64,000 nucleotides of DNA from Kribbella aluminosa (GCF_017876295.1 NZ_JAGINT010000001.1:1426001-1490000); one strand, 5' to 3'. Positions 42,141 to 51,770 are shown, counted from the first letter of the stretch. Translations and numbers: made by a program. Notes: generated by a model not told the origin, from the sequence alone.

Positions 42141-43408
42141 CAGGAGCCGGAGCCTGCTTGGTCCTGGATGGTCTTCAGCGCCTGGTCGGGCGGGATCTCG
42201 CCGTTCAGCGCCTGGGTGCCGAACCGGGTGAGCAGGTCGTTGACCTGGACCCAGTTCTTCGAGGTGACCAGCGGGACCGAGTTCTGCGACGCGTATTCGA
42301 TGACCTCCTTGGCCTCGGGGATCTTCGCGGCGGTGAACCAGGTCGGGTGCGCGGCGGTCCGGGCCGGGTACGCGCGGCCCGCGGCGGCCAGGGTGGTCAG
42401 CGGCTTCTCGCTGGTCATCGACATGATCGCCTGGAACGCGGCGTCCGGCGTCTTGCAGGACCGGGAGATCCCGAACCCGGAGCCGGCCGTGAAGGTCTTC
42501 GAACCGTCCGGCCCGGCCGGGATCGGCGCGATCCCGAGGTTGAACTTGACCTTGCCGAGGGTGTCGATCAGCGACCACGGGCCGTTCAGCTGCATCGCGG
42601 ACTTGCCGGAGGTGAACTGGGTGGTCTCGAAGTCGCTGTTGCCGGACGGCACCTGCGGCGCGATCTTGTCGGTCCGGACGAAGTTCGCGTACGTCGTGAA
42701 CCCGTCCACGAACTTCTGGTCGGTGAGGTTGAGCTTGCCGCCGGCCAGCGGCTCCGCGCCGGTCAGCGTGCGCACCCAGGAAGTCACGCCGAGATCTCCG
42801 GGCGTCGTCACCAGGCCGGTCCGGCCCCCGGTCGTGAGCTTCTTCGCGGCGGCCTCGAACTCGGCCATCGTCCACCCGGGCTTCGGGTCGGCGACGCCGG
42901 CGGCCTTGAACAGGTCCTTGTTGTAGAAGATCACCATCGGGCCGGAGTCGTACGGGATCGCGACCTGCTTCCCGTCCGCCTTCAGGCCGTCCATGATCGG
43001 CTTGTCGAAGTCCTCGGTCTTCAGCCCGTACTTCTTCATCAGGTCGTCGAGCGGCAGCATCGCGCTCGCGTACGACGCCAGCCGCAGCGACTGCATGCCG
43101 ATGATGCACGGCGCCTTCCCGCCGGCCAGCAGGGTGCCGATCTTGGACCAGTAGTTGTTCCAGTCCGTGCCCTGGAGCTTGACGGTGATGCCGGAGTGAT
43201 CGACGTGCGCCTGGTCGGCGACCTTCTGCCAGGCCGCCTGGTCCGCGGTACCGCCGATCCAGAACTGCCAGGTCAGATCGGCTTTGTCGGCCGACCCTGA
43301 CCCGCTGCTGCCGCCGTTCCCGCCACCGCAGGCGGCCACGGCGGTCAGGGCCAGCACCGCACCGGCCGCGGTGAGCCAGCGGCGTGCCCGCGCTGGTGTT
43401 CCTCTCAT
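42140..43408 (-). CDS. Sugar ABC transporter substrate-binding lipoprotein (fucosyl-oligosaccharide block)
   Basis: Extracellular binding lipoprotein of 422 residues. The signal peptide ends in lipobox AVAAC followed by a Gly/Ser linker, then a family 1 carbohydrate-binding fold (IPYDSGPMVIFYNKDLFKAAG, SGFGISRSCKTPDAA). ATG 43408 follows GGAGG by 6 bases; an upstream TTG would lie in the ribosome site itself. It is the first gene of the operon and is transcribed away from the GntR gene, with the dyad operator between them. Confidence 0.92.
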   Translation of the reverse strand: MRGTPARARRWLTAAGAVLALTAVAACGGGNGGSSGSGSADKADLTWQFWIGGTADQAAWQKVADQAHVDHSGITVKLQGTDWNNYWSKIGTLLAGGKAPCIIGMQSLRLASYASAMLPLDDLMKKYGLKTEDFDKPIMDGLKADGKQVAIPYDSGPMVIFYNKDLFKAAGVADPKPGWTMAEFEAAAKKLTTGGRTGLVTTPGDLGVTSWVRTLTGAEPLAGGKLNLTDQKFVDGFTTYANFVRTDKIAPQVPSGNSDFETTQFTSGKSAMQLNGPWSLIDTLGKVKFNLGIAPIPAGPDGSKTFTAGSGFGISRSCKTPDAAFQAIMSMTSEKPLTTLAAAGRAYPARTAAHPTWFTAAKIPEAKEVIEYASQNSVPLVTSKNWVQVNDLLTRFGTQALNGEIPPDQALKTIQDQAGSGS

Positions 43409-43535
43409 CCTGACCTCCAAGGAAAGCTGTGAGTCATCCGATCAATATGTTGGATTCTTGAGAGGAGTCAACAGCTCGAGCCCTTATTTCAGGAAGAAAA
43501 TGAAGGCACCACGCTCTAGCGGAGCACCTAGACGT

Positions 43536-43560
43536 CCGATGTATGGTCCGGATACATCGG
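43536..43560. promoter_or_regulatory. 25-bp dyad operator for the adjacent GntR/FadR regulator
   Basis: CCGATGTAT (43536-43544) and ATACATCGG (43552-43560) are perfect inverted arms around a 7-base centre GGTCCGG. It stands 38 bp before the GntR start and about 130 bp before the importer start, in the divergent promoter region (43409-43597). Confidence 0.75.
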
Positions 43561-43597
43561 AGGTTTCAGGCAGTTCGAGGCGGTGGGGAGGGATGCC

Positions 43598-44359
43598 ATG
43601 GCGGTCACCGACACTGCGATCGAGGCGATCAAGCAGATGATCGTGAGCGGTGAGCTGCAGCCCGGCGACCGGCTGCCGCGGGAGGCCGACCTGGCCGCGC
43701 GGCTCGGCCTGTCCCGGAACTCGTTGCGCGAGGCGGTCAAGGCGCTGGCACTGATCCGGGTCCTCGAGGTTCGGCAGGGCGACGGTACGTACGTGACCAG
43801 CCTGGACCCGGCGCTGCTGATGGAGACGATGGCGTTCGTCCTGGACCTGCAGCAGGACGCCTCGGTGCTGGAGTTCTTCGAGGTACGGCGGATCCTCGAG
43901 CCGGCCGCGGCGGCCCGGGCCGCGGTGCGGATGGCGGACGCCGAGGTTGCCGCGATGCGTGCGCTGCTCGACGACCTCGGCGAGGACCCGTCGGCGGACG
44001 ACCAGCTGGCCTGTGACGTGGAGTTCCACCGGTTGCTCGCGATCGGCAGCGGCAACCGGACGCTGGCCTCGATCCTCGAGAGCTTCCGGCAGCCGACCTA
44101 CCGGGCCCGGATCTGGCGCGGCCTGACCCAGACCGGAGCGGTGCACCGCTCACTGGCGGAGCACCGCTCGATCCTGGACGCGATCGCCGCCCGCGAGCCG
44201 GAGGTCGCCCGGGCCTGGGCGACCGTGCACGTCGCGGGCGTCGAGCGCTGGCTCAACGAGATGGTCGGTCCCGAGCCGGACGGAGCTCCAGCAGTACTGC
44301 GGACGGCATCGGCAGCGTCACCGCGACCGCCGAACCATTCCATTCGGCGGCTGCCGTGA
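43598..44359 (+). CDS. GntR-family regulator, FadR subfamily (FCD domain)
   Basis: Repressor of 253 residues. The N-terminal winged helix (LPREADLAARLGLSRNSLREAVKALALI) is followed by an all-helical FCD ligand domain with metal-type residues (EFHRLLAIGSGN, HRSILDAIAAREPEVARAWATVHVAGVERWL). GGGAGG precedes ATG 43598. It is divergent from the fucosyl importer operon and probably regulates it. The last about 35 residues (after VERWLNEMV) are read from the antisense of the GH39 gene 3' end and look like non-conserved tail. Confidence 0.9.
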   Translation: MAVTDTAIEAIKQMIVSGELQPGDRLPREADLAARLGLSRNSLREAVKALALIRVLEVRQGDGTYVTSLDPALLMETMAFVLDLQQDASVLEFFEVRRILEPAAAARAAVRMADAEVAAMRALLDDLGEDPSADDQLACDVEFHRLLAIGSGNRTLASILESFRQPTYRARIWRGLTQTGAVHRSLAEHRSILDAIAAREPEVARAWATVHVAGVERWLNEMVGPEPDGAPAVLRTASAASPRPPNHSIRRLP

Positions 44360-46076
44360 CCAGCTGGGTGCGCTCGGCCAGGTCGGCCAGCTCCGCATCC
44401 GTCGGCCAGTCGGGGAGACCTGCGGCGGCGGTCGCGACGTCCGCGGTGCCGATCGCGAGAGTGGTGGTGCTGAGCTGCCAGGACGGGTCCGCGCCGGGCA
44501 GCCGGACACGGACCGTCCTGGTCAGATCGGGGTCGCCGTCGGCCTTGGTCTGATCGAGCGTCAGGTTCCACAGCAGTACGGCGATCCGGTCGCGGTCGCG
44601 GGACGCCCACGCCTCGACGAGGCTGCCGCCGCCGTCCCCGTCGTACGTCACCGGCAGCTCGACCGGGCCGAGGCGGCTGAGCAGCGTCATCGCGTGGTAC
44701 CGCGGTTTCCGCAGGCCGCCGACGGTCTGCAACCCGAACCCGCCGTGCAGGAACCGCGGCGGCCGGCCGAGCTCCTCGAAGTGGTCGGAGGCGACCCAGT
44801 ACGAGAGCGCGTCGATCCGGCCGGACGCGGACCGCATCCCGCGGAGCAGGAAGACCCCGGCGAACACCGAGTCGTTGATCGGGTTGAAGTGCGTCGGTGT
44901 CACGCCCCACTCGGTCCAGAGGATGCGCGCATCGCCGTATCCATGCCGGTCCAGCGACGCCCGCACGTCGAGCGGCGGCGAACCGTACGTGTGCGTGGAC
45001 ACGAAGTCGACCGGCGTGCCATACCGTTTGGTGTGGTCGAGCAGGTCGTCGACCCAACCGGCCGCGGCCGAGGACGGGCCGCCGACCTGCAGGCGCGGGT
45101 CCACCGACTTCACGGCGGCCGCGGACACGTCGTACAGGTGCAGGAACTCGGCCTTCGTGCCGGACCAGAACACCTCGAGGTTCGCCTCGTTCCAGACCTC
45201 GAAGTCCCAGGTCAGTACTTCGTCCAGCCCGTACCGGTCGACCAGGTGCTGCACGAGCGCCCGGACCAGGTCGTGCCAGCGCTCGTACGACGCCGGCGGC
45301 GAGATGATCGCGCCGTACTCGAAGACAGTCCTGGTCGGGTCGCTCGCCAGCTCGCGCGGCATGAACCCGAGCTCGACCACCGGCCGCAGCCCGATCCCGA
45401 GCAGCCTGTCGTAGATCTTGTCGACCGTCGAGAAGTCGTAGGTGTCCCCATCGATCACGTGCGTGTCGTCGTGGAAGATCGCGTGCGCGCGCACCGTCCG
45501 GACGCCGATCTCGTCATGCATCCGGCGCAACGCGTCCTCGAGTTCGGCGCCGATCTCGTGACCGCCGGTCAGGTCCCTGCAGAGCAGCTGGCTGAGTCGT
45601 TCGCTGCCGATCATCGGCGCCCACGGGCGGTGCAGCTCGGTGCCCTCGGCAACCACATCGACGGTCACCTGGGTGGTCGGCGCGATCCGGCCGGCGACCA
45701 GCGGTACGGCGCCGACGGTCTGGCTCGGCCGTCCGTGAGCGGTCACCTCGGGCACGCTCGCGACGGCGTAGCGGTACGGCGTACCCGGGGTGCACGTGGT
45801 GTCGACGTACGGCGGCGACGGGACCGAGAGTACGTCGCCGCTGTGATGATCGACCGGTTCCAGCGGACCGTGCGCGCCGGCTCCCCGCAGGATCAGGTAG
45901 CCGGCCGCGCCGTCCACCGGCGACCAGTCGATCGTCACCTGGCCGACGCCGCCGACCGCCCTGACCTCCTTCGGCGGATCGAGGTCCGGGAAGGCGAACT
46001 CGCGCTCCTCGTCACTGCGGAGGGCGATTCGTTCGTCCCAGTCGGCCCGTGCGTCCAAGGGGGCGTCGTCCTGCAT
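44253..46076 (-). CDS. Cytoplasmic GH39-like glycosidase
   Basis: A 607-residue glycosidase of clan GH-A, close to the beta-xylosidase family GH39. A fibronectin-III-like domain (about 33-125) precedes the barrel, with acid/base Glu297 in FEVWNEANL and nucleophile Glu389 in LWTEWGV, then a C-terminal beta domain. There is no signal peptide. It begins immediately after the preceding gene stop (46077), as the last gene of the LacI-led operon. The 3' end overlaps the convergent GntR gene by 107 bp. Confidence 0.88.
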   Translation of the reverse strand: MQDDAPLDARADWDERIALRSDEEREFAFPDLDPPKEVRAVGGVGQVTIDWSPVDGAAGYLILRGAGAHGPLEPVDHHSGDVLSVPSPPYVDTTCTPGTPYRYAVASVPEVTAHGRPSQTVGAVPLVAGRIAPTTQVTVDVVAEGTELHRPWAPMIGSERLSQLLCRDLTGGHEIGAELEDALRRMHDEIGVRTVRAHAIFHDDTHVIDGDTYDFSTVDKIYDRLLGIGLRPVVELGFMPRELASDPTRTVFEYGAIISPPASYERWHDLVRALVQHLVDRYGLDEVLTWDFEVWNEANLEVFWSGTKAEFLHLYDVSAAAVKSVDPRLQVGGPSSAAAGWVDDLLDHTKRYGTPVDFVSTHTYGSPPLDVRASLDRHGYGDARILWTEWGVTPTHFNPINDSVFAGVFLLRGMRSASGRIDALSYWVASDHFEELGRPPRFLHGGFGLQTVGGLRKPRYHAMTLLSRLGPVELPVTYDGDGGGSLVEAWASRDRDRIAVLLWNLTLDQTKADGDPDLTRTVRVRLPGADPSWQLSTTTLAIGTADVATAAAGLPDWPTDAELADLAERTQLVTAAAEWNGSAVAVTLPMPSAVLLELRPARDRPSR

Positions 46077-47618
46077 CTATGCGTCTCCTGATTCGAATTG
46101 CTCCATTGCGATCAACGGCCGGATCCGTTGCTCGACCGTGCGGCTGGCGAAGTTCCGCCGGACCAGGTCGTTGCCGAACACGTTGCCGATCGCACCCATC
46201 ACCATCGCCTGGTCGAGCGCGAGGTACCGCTTCGCGATCAGCCCGGACTTCGTCGCGACCGAGTCGTAGAACCCGCCGGCGCCGTACGCGTGCAGCGTGT
46301 TCTCGATCTTGCTCAGGTTCTCGATCGCCTGCCGCGGTGCGTACGCCATCGCGAGGAACGCCGCGTGCGGGGTGACCACGCCGTCGCCGTACGTCGGGTT
46401 CGGGTTGGTGCCCTCGCGACAGCCCTCGAAGCCCGCGTCGTAGTTGGTACCCTCGAGGTCGGACGGGTAGCCGGTCGGGTCCATCCCGATCGCGTCGACG
46501 CCGTACACGGAGTACCCGCCCTTCGGGTTCGACGCGGGGGAGAAGCCCCAGTAGCCGTACTTCGCGTCGTCCAGGCCGTGCTCGATCTGCGCGCGGACCG
46601 TCAGCGGGTGGTTGATCCCCCAGCTGCGCGGCGCCCAGGTCGCCTCCGGCACGAACAGGTCCGGCATCAGCGACTCGAACATGTCGCCGCCCCAGGACGG
46701 GACCAACCGCATCCCGCGGTACTCGTAGGTGCCCTCGAAGACGTCGAGGCCGAGGTACGTGCGGTGCACGCCCTTGGGCTTCTGCTCAACCCAGGACCAG
46801 TCGCAGGTGTCCGGGAAGGTCCGGTACGTCGCGAAGTACTGCGTGTGCGGGACCTGGTTGAGCGCGAACCCGACGTAGCCGGCGATCCGTGCCTCGGTGT
46901 TGCAGGTGTCGTAGTGGAACTTGCGGTAGTACACGTCCGGGCCGACGCCGGCGTGGTTGCCCTTGTCGGTCGCCTCGTCCGGCGGCGGCGTCTCGAAGAA
47001 GCCACCGCGCATCAGGCCGCCGGAGCGGGCCGCGGGGTTGTAGTAGTACTTGAAGTTCATCCGGTTCAGCAGCAGGTCCGCGAGGGCGCGGGCGCGCGGC
47101 TCGGCGTTCCGGACGACCATCAGCGCGCAGGCGAACCACGCGTTGTCGACGCTGGACACGAACGGCGTGATCGGCCGGGTGCCGTCCGGGTCGACGTACC
47201 GCACCGCACCGGTCGCCTCGTCGTACCAGTTGAAGTACATACCGCTCGGCACGTGGTGGACGGCGTCCCGCATCGTCGTCAGCGTCTGCGTGATCCGCCG
47301 CAACGACTCCTGCGGCGAGATGATCCCGAGGTGCCGGGCGACGACCGTGCTCCACAGGTACCCGCCGATGTTCGTCGGCGAGGTGTAGTTGCTCCGCGCC
47401 GGGTTCGTCACCGAATCCCCGATGTTGTCGGCGGGCAACCCGGTGCGTTCGTCGGTCATCGCGACCAAACTGCGCCAGGTGTCCCGGGCCCACCGCCCGA
47501 CCAACGCTCGATCGTCCGGGTTGGTCCGGGTTCCTCCGAAGGCGGGTGATTCGACCCCCGCAAGTGCAAGCGCTCCAGTGGAGGCGAGCAAGGTACGACG
47601 ACTGATGAAGGCGGTCAT
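46077..47618 (-). CDS. Tat-exported glucoamylase-like glycoside hydrolase (GH144-type fold)
   Basis: A 513-residue exported enzyme. The N-terminus SRRTLLASTGALALAG has a twin arginine and a hydrophobic core, a Tat signal. The rest matches the glucoamylase-like (alpha/alpha)6 domain seen in GH144 beta-1,2-glucanases: NIGGYLWSTVVARHLG, PSGMYFNWYDEATG, SVDNAWFACALMVV, PSWGGDMFESLMPDLFVPE, and YGYWGFSPAS. It could cut beta-1,2-glucan or a related polymer outside the cell, with the importer behind it taking up the products. The exact substrate is inference. Confidence 0.82.
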   Translation of the reverse strand: MTAFISRRTLLASTGALALAGVESPAFGGTRTNPDDRALVGRWARDTWRSLVAMTDERTGLPADNIGDSVTNPARSNYTSPTNIGGYLWSTVVARHLGIISPQESLRRITQTLTTMRDAVHHVPSGMYFNWYDEATGAVRYVDPDGTRPITPFVSSVDNAWFACALMVVRNAEPRARALADLLLNRMNFKYYYNPAARSGGLMRGGFFETPPPDEATDKGNHAGVGPDVYYRKFHYDTCNTEARIAGYVGFALNQVPHTQYFATYRTFPDTCDWSWVEQKPKGVHRTYLGLDVFEGTYEYRGMRLVPSWGGDMFESLMPDLFVPEATWAPRSWGINHPLTVRAQIEHGLDDAKYGYWGFSPASNPKGGYSVYGVDAIGMDPTGYPSDLEGTNYDAGFEGCREGTNPNPTYGDGVVTPHAAFLAMAYAPRQAIENLSKIENTLHAYGAGGFYDSVATKSGLIAKRYLALDQAMVMGAIGNVFGNDLVRRNFASRTVEQRIRPLIAMEQFESGDA

Positions 47619-47628
47619 CTGAGGTCTC

Positions 47629-48441
47629 CTATTTCAGTCCGGTAATAGCAATGCCTTTTGTCACATGCCGCTGGAACGCCAGGAAGATGACGAGCACCGG
47701 TACGACGACCACGACGGCACCGGCCATCAGCAGGCCGTAGTTCTGCGCGTTCTGTCCGGTCGAGTACAGCGCGAGGGCGACGGGCAGGGTGTACTTGTCC
47801 TCGGTCTGGGCGATCACCAGCGGCCAGAGGAAGTTGTTCCAGGATCCGAGGAACGTGAGGATGCCGAGCGTGGCCAGCGCCGGGCGGGTCAGCGGCAGCA
47901 TGATCCGGGCGAAGATCCCGAGCTCGCTGGTGCCGTCGACCCGGCCGGCGTCCATCAGGTCGTCGGGCAGCCCGAGGAAGAACTGCCGCATCAGGAACAC
48001 GCCGAACGGCGAGACCAGGAACGGCAGGATCAGGCCCGGGTACGAGTTGGCCAGGCCGGCGTTCGTGACCAGCACGAACAGCGGTACGAACGTGACCATG
48101 CCCGGGATCATCAACGTGGCCATGACCAGTACGAACAGCGCGTTGCGGCCCTTGAAACGAAGCTTGGCGAGCGCGTAGCCGATCATCGAGCAGAAGATCA
48201 GGTTGCCGGCCGTCACCGCCAGCGCGACCAAGCCTGAGTTGAGGAAGTACCGCGGGAAGTTCGCCTTGCTGAACAGATCGTCGTAGTTCTGTGTGGTCGG
48301 CTGGTCCGGCCACCACGTCGGCGGGACCCGGAGCAGTTCGCCCTGGGTCTTGAAACTCCCGAGCACCATCCAGAGGAACGGCGCCGCGACGGCGATCAGG
48401 CCGAGCAGCCCGATCAGATAGATCCACCAGGTACGGCGCAT
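47629..48441 (-). CDS. Sugar ABC transporter permease, MalG type (LacI-led operon)
   Basis: Permease of 270 residues with six membrane helices; the EAA-type loop is LMDAGRVDGTSELGIFARIM (about residues 163-182). ATG 48441 shares one base with the stop of the partner permease (TGATG). It precedes the exported hydrolase gene by 10 bases. Confidence 0.92.
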   Translation of the reverse strand: MRRTWWIYLIGLLGLIAVAAPFLWMVLGSFKTQGELLRVPPTWWPDQPTTQNYDDLFSKANFPRYFLNSGLVALAVTAGNLIFCSMIGYALAKLRFKGRNALFVLVMATLMIPGMVTFVPLFVLVTNAGLANSYPGLILPFLVSPFGVFLMRQFFLGLPDDLMDAGRVDGTSELGIFARIMLPLTRPALATLGILTFLGSWNNFLWPLVIAQTEDKYTLPVALALYSTGQNAQNYGLLMAGAVVVVVPVLVIFLAFQRHVTKGIAITGLK

Positions 48442-49382
48442 CACTTCTCCTTCAGCAGCCGGAACTGGATGAACGTGACCACGGCGATGACGACGAACAG
48501 GATGTACGCCATGGAGGTGGCGAGCCCGTAGTTGCCGAAGCCGAACTGCTGGTACGCGTACATCGACACCGACGTCGTACTGTTCAGTGGGCCGCCCTTC
48601 GTCATCACCATCGGTTCCTCGAAGAACTGCAGGTATCCGATGCCGGTGGTCACCGTGGTGAACAGGACGGTCGGGCGGAGCAGCGGCAGGATCAGGTACC
48701 GGAACCGTTGCCAGGAGCCCGCACCGTCGAGCTGACCGGCCTCCTCCACGGACTGCGGGATGCCCTGCAGCCCGGCCAGGAAGATGATCATCGCCGACCC
48801 GAAGTTCCGCCAGACCGCCATCGCGATCAACGACGGCATGGCCCAGGTGGTCGAGCCCAGCCAGTTCGGTCCGTGGATGCCGAACCAGCCGAGGACGGTG
48901 TTCACCAGGCCGTTGTCCGGCGAGAGGACGAACCGCCAGATCACCGCGATCGCCACGATCGACGTCACCACCGGCAGGTAGTAGCCCACCTTGAACAGCG
49001 CCTGGAACCGCTTCACACCTCGGTCCAGCAGCACCGCCGCCCCCAACGCCACGATCAACGTCAACGGCACCCCGAGCACGACGAAGTACGCCGTGTTGAA
49101 CGCCGCCTTCCGGAACGTCTCGTCCTGGAGTGCCTTCGCGTAGTTGCTGAAGCCGACCCCGTTCACCGAGAACGGCGTCCGCAGATCCCGCTGCTTGATA
49201 TCCGTGAACGACATCCCCAAAGACCCAAGCACCGGGCCCGCTGTGAACGCCAGAAACAGCACGACAAACGGCAGCACCAGCACCCAAGCGGCAACCGTCT
49301 CGCGGCTGACCTTCCGTCGCGGACGGCCGGGCGGCGCAGAACGCCGTACCGCCCGGGCCTCCGACTCAGTGACGACTGCCAT
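48441..49382 (-). CDS. Sugar ABC transporter permease, MalF type (LacI-led operon)
   Basis: Permease of 313 residues with a basic N-terminal tail (about 1-28), six membrane helices and EAA-like loop VEEAGQLDGAGSWQRFRYLI (about residues 204-223). It starts 5 bases after the binding-protein stop. No ATPase gene lies in the operon. Confidence 0.92.
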   Translation of the reverse strand: MAVVTESEARAVRRSAPPGRPRRKVSRETVAAWVLVLPFVVLFLAFTAGPVLGSLGMSFTDIKQRDLRTPFSVNGVGFSNYAKALQDETFRKAAFNTAYFVVLGVPLTLIVALGAAVLLDRGVKRFQALFKVGYYLPVVTSIVAIAVIWRFVLSPDNGLVNTVLGWFGIHGPNWLGSTTWAMPSLIAMAVWRNFGSAMIIFLAGLQGIPQSVEEAGQLDGAGSWQRFRYLILPLLRPTVLFTTVTTGIGYLQFFEEPMVMTKGGPLNSTTSVSMYAYQQFGFGNYGLATSMAYILFVVIAVVTFIQFRLLKEK

Positions 49383-49387
49383 CGTGC

Positions 49388-50686
49388 TCAGCTACCGCCG
49401 GTGCCGATGGCCGTCGCCTTGGTCTGGATCGCCTTGGCGGTGTCGGCGGGGGACTGGCCGGACTTGGCCATCTTCTCGACCTCGGTGTCGAACGCCTTCG
49501 CGACCTGCTCCCAGTTCACGATCGCCGGCGGCGCCTTGGCGTCCTCGAGCTGCTTGCCGAAGACCGGCAGCAGCGGATCCGACGCGATGCTCGGGTCCTG
49601 CCACGCGCTCTTCACCGCCGGCAGATCGGACGACATCTTGAACCAGGACGCCTGCGTCTTCGCGTCGGACAGGAACTTGACCAGCTTCCACGCGCTGTCC
49701 TTGTTCTTCGACGACTTGAACACCACGAAGTCCGACCCACCGACGAACGACGTCGCAGTCTTGTTCTTCGGGATCTGGAACACCCCGATGTTCGGCTTGA
49801 TCGCAGCACCGCCGGCCTTGGCGACCGACCCGGCCATCCACGGACCGGAGATGAACATCGGCACCTGGCCGTTCACGAACTGGGCCTCGGTCTGGTTCGG
49901 CGGCAGGTCCGTCCCGGCGAGCTTGTCGGTGAAGAAGCTCTGGTAGTACTTCAGCCCCTCCTGCATCTCCGGGGTGTCGAACGTGAACTGCTTCTGGGCG
50001 TCGTTGGTGATGTTCGCCCCGGCCGACCACGCGAACGGCATCACGGTCTGCCAAGAGCCGTCGCCGCCCGGCTGCAGGTTGATCCCGTACTTCGCGCCGG
50101 CCTTCTCCTTCATCGCCTTGGCCATCGCCTTCAGGCCGTCCCAGTCCGTCGGGGGTGTGCTGAAGCCGGCCTTCGCGGCCAGGTCCTTGCGGTAGAACAC
50201 CAGCCGCGTCTCGACGTACCACGGCACGCCGTACTGCGTACCGCTGACCTTCGTCGTGTCGAGCGCGCCCTGGTAGAACCCGGAGTTGTCGAAGCCCTGC
50301 GGTGTCGGATCGAGCGCGCCGAGGTCGGCGAACTCGCCCATCCAGGTGGTGCCGACCATCGCGGCGTCCGGTGGGGTGCCGGCCGCGATCGCGGTGGTGA
50401 ACTTGTCGTGCGCGGCGTCCCACGGGATCGGCGTCACGGTCACGTCGACGCCAGGGTTCGCCTGCTTGAACTGGTCGATCAGCTTGGGCAGGTTCTCGCC
50501 CTCGGTGCCCATCGCCCAGACGGTCAGCTTGCCGGTCGCCGGTCCTTGGCTGACGCTCGTGGTCGGCTGCGAACCGGTGCCGGTGCCGGTGTCACTCGAG
50601 CGGCCACAACCGCCGAGCGCGAGCGCCGCCGCGGTCAGTGCAGCGCTGCCGATCACCAGCCGGCGGCGGATGCTGTGGGTGAACAT
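49388..50686 (-). CDS. Sugar ABC transporter substrate-binding lipoprotein (LacI-led operon)
   Basis: Extracellular binding lipoprotein of 432 residues. MFTHSIRRRLV, a hydrophobic core and lipobox ALGGC (Cys about 27) are followed by a Thr/Ser linker and the family 1 sugar-binding fold (QYGVPWYVETRLVFYRKDL, FVGGSDFVVFKSSKNKDSAWKLV-type pattern). GAGGGAG precedes the ATG. It begins 12 bases after the LacI gene stop, so it has no promoter of its own and depends on the lacI promoter. Confidence 0.93.
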   Translation of the reverse strand: MFTHSIRRRLVIGSAALTAAALALGGCGRSSDTGTGTGSQPTTSVSQGPATGKLTVWAMGTEGENLPKLIDQFKQANPGVDVTVTPIPWDAAHDKFTTAIAAGTPPDAAMVGTTWMGEFADLGALDPTPQGFDNSGFYQGALDTTKVSGTQYGVPWYVETRLVFYRKDLAAKAGFSTPPTDWDGLKAMAKAMKEKAGAKYGINLQPGGDGSWQTVMPFAWSAGANITNDAQKQFTFDTPEMQEGLKYYQSFFTDKLAGTDLPPNQTEAQFVNGQVPMFISGPWMAGSVAKAGGAAIKPNIGVFQIPKNKTATSFVGGSDFVVFKSSKNKDSAWKLVKFLSDAKTQASWFKMSSDLPAVKSAWQDPSIASDPLLPVFGKQLEDAKAPPAIVNWEQVAKAFDTEVEKMAKSGQSPADTAKAIQTKATAIGTGGS

Positions 50687-50698
50687 GTGCTGACTCCC

Positions 50699-51748
50699 TC
50701 ACTCGGTTACTGCGTGCATCCCCCGGTTGGTGCCGCAGCTGTCCCGCAGCACCAGTTCTGTTGCCAGTACGTCGTTCCGTGCCCGGGTACGCGCCCCGGT
50801 CACTCGCTCGTGCAGCCGCTCCGCCGCCGTCCGCCCCAACTCGGCCATCGGCTGCCGCACCGTCGTCAACCCCGGCGACACGTACCGCGCCGCCATCACG
50901 TCGTCCCACCCGGTAACCACGATCTCGCCCGGTACGTCGACCCCGTTCGCGGCAAACGTCGCCAAGACCGCCAGCGCAAGCTCATCATTCGCACACACCA
51001 GCCCATCCGGCCGAACGGTCTCGCCCTGCCGGGTGGTTGCCTGGAGCACCTTCTCGGCGACGGCCCGTCCGGCCTCCTCCGTCAGGGGTACGCGGACCGG
51101 CTTCGGCACCTGCAACCCGCGCAGCTCGTGGGCCTTGGCGAATCCGGCGTACCGCTCGGACACGTCGTACGAACTGGCAGGGTCGCCAACGAAGTACAGG
51201 CTGGTACGCCCGTGGTCCAGCAGCCGGGTGGTGAGCTGCTCGGCACTCGCCGCACTCTCGCTGCGGACCGAGTCACACCCGGTCGCCGGCGGATGCGCGA
51301 TCAGCACCACCGGTACGCCGGCCTTCCGCAGGCTCTGCACCGTCGGCAGGTCCAGAGCGTTGCCGTGGACAACGATCCCGTCGACCCGTCCGGCCAGGTC
51401 CATCACGCTGCGTCGCGGATCCGGGTTCCCGTGCGTCACCGTGATCACCACGCTCTGCCCGTGCTCACCGGCCCACCGCTCGTACCCCATCAGCAGGTCC
51501 CCGTAGAACGGACCGGCGAGATCGGGCAGTACCAGACCGTGTGCCTCGTGCCGCTGGACGGCGAGACTCCGGGCGGCCCGCAGCGGCACGTAGTTCAGCT
51601 CCTGCGCCGCCTGGTCCACCCGCGCCCGCGCCTTCGCCGACACCGGTCCGGTCCCTTGCAGGACACGCGAAACCGTCGCGATCGACAGCTTCGCGCGGGC
51701 CGCGACGTCGTAGATCGTCGCCGGCCGGCCGGTGGGTCCGGAAGGCAT
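50699..51748 (-). CDS. LacI-family regulator heading the glucan-type importer operon
   Basis: Repressor of 349 residues with LacI helix-turn-helix (TIYDVAARAKLSIATVSRVLQ, residues about 11-31) and a sugar-sensing core. ATG 51748 stands 9 bases after GGAG; GTG 51757 is possible but too close to that site. It is the first gene of a six-gene minus-strand operon (lacI, binding protein, two permeases, exported hydrolase, GH39), so its own operator at 51771-51784 would control everything. Confidence 0.92.
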   Translation of the reverse strand: MPSGPTGRPATIYDVAARAKLSIATVSRVLQGTGPVSAKARARVDQAAQELNYVPLRAARSLAVQRHEAHGLVLPDLAGPFYGDLLMGYERWAGEHGQSVVITVTHGNPDPRRSVMDLAGRVDGIVVHGNALDLPTVQSLRKAGVPVVLIAHPPATGCDSVRSESAASAEQLTTRLLDHGRTSLYFVGDPASSYDVSERYAGFAKAHELRGLQVPKPVRVPLTEEAGRAVAEKVLQATTRQGETVRPDGLVCANDELALAVLATFAANGVDVPGEIVVTGWDDVMAARYVSPGLTTVRQPMAELGRTAAERLHERVTGARTRARNDVLATELVLRDSCGTNRGMHAVTE

Positions 51749-51770
51749 CGGGTTCACTCCAGGGCGAAAG

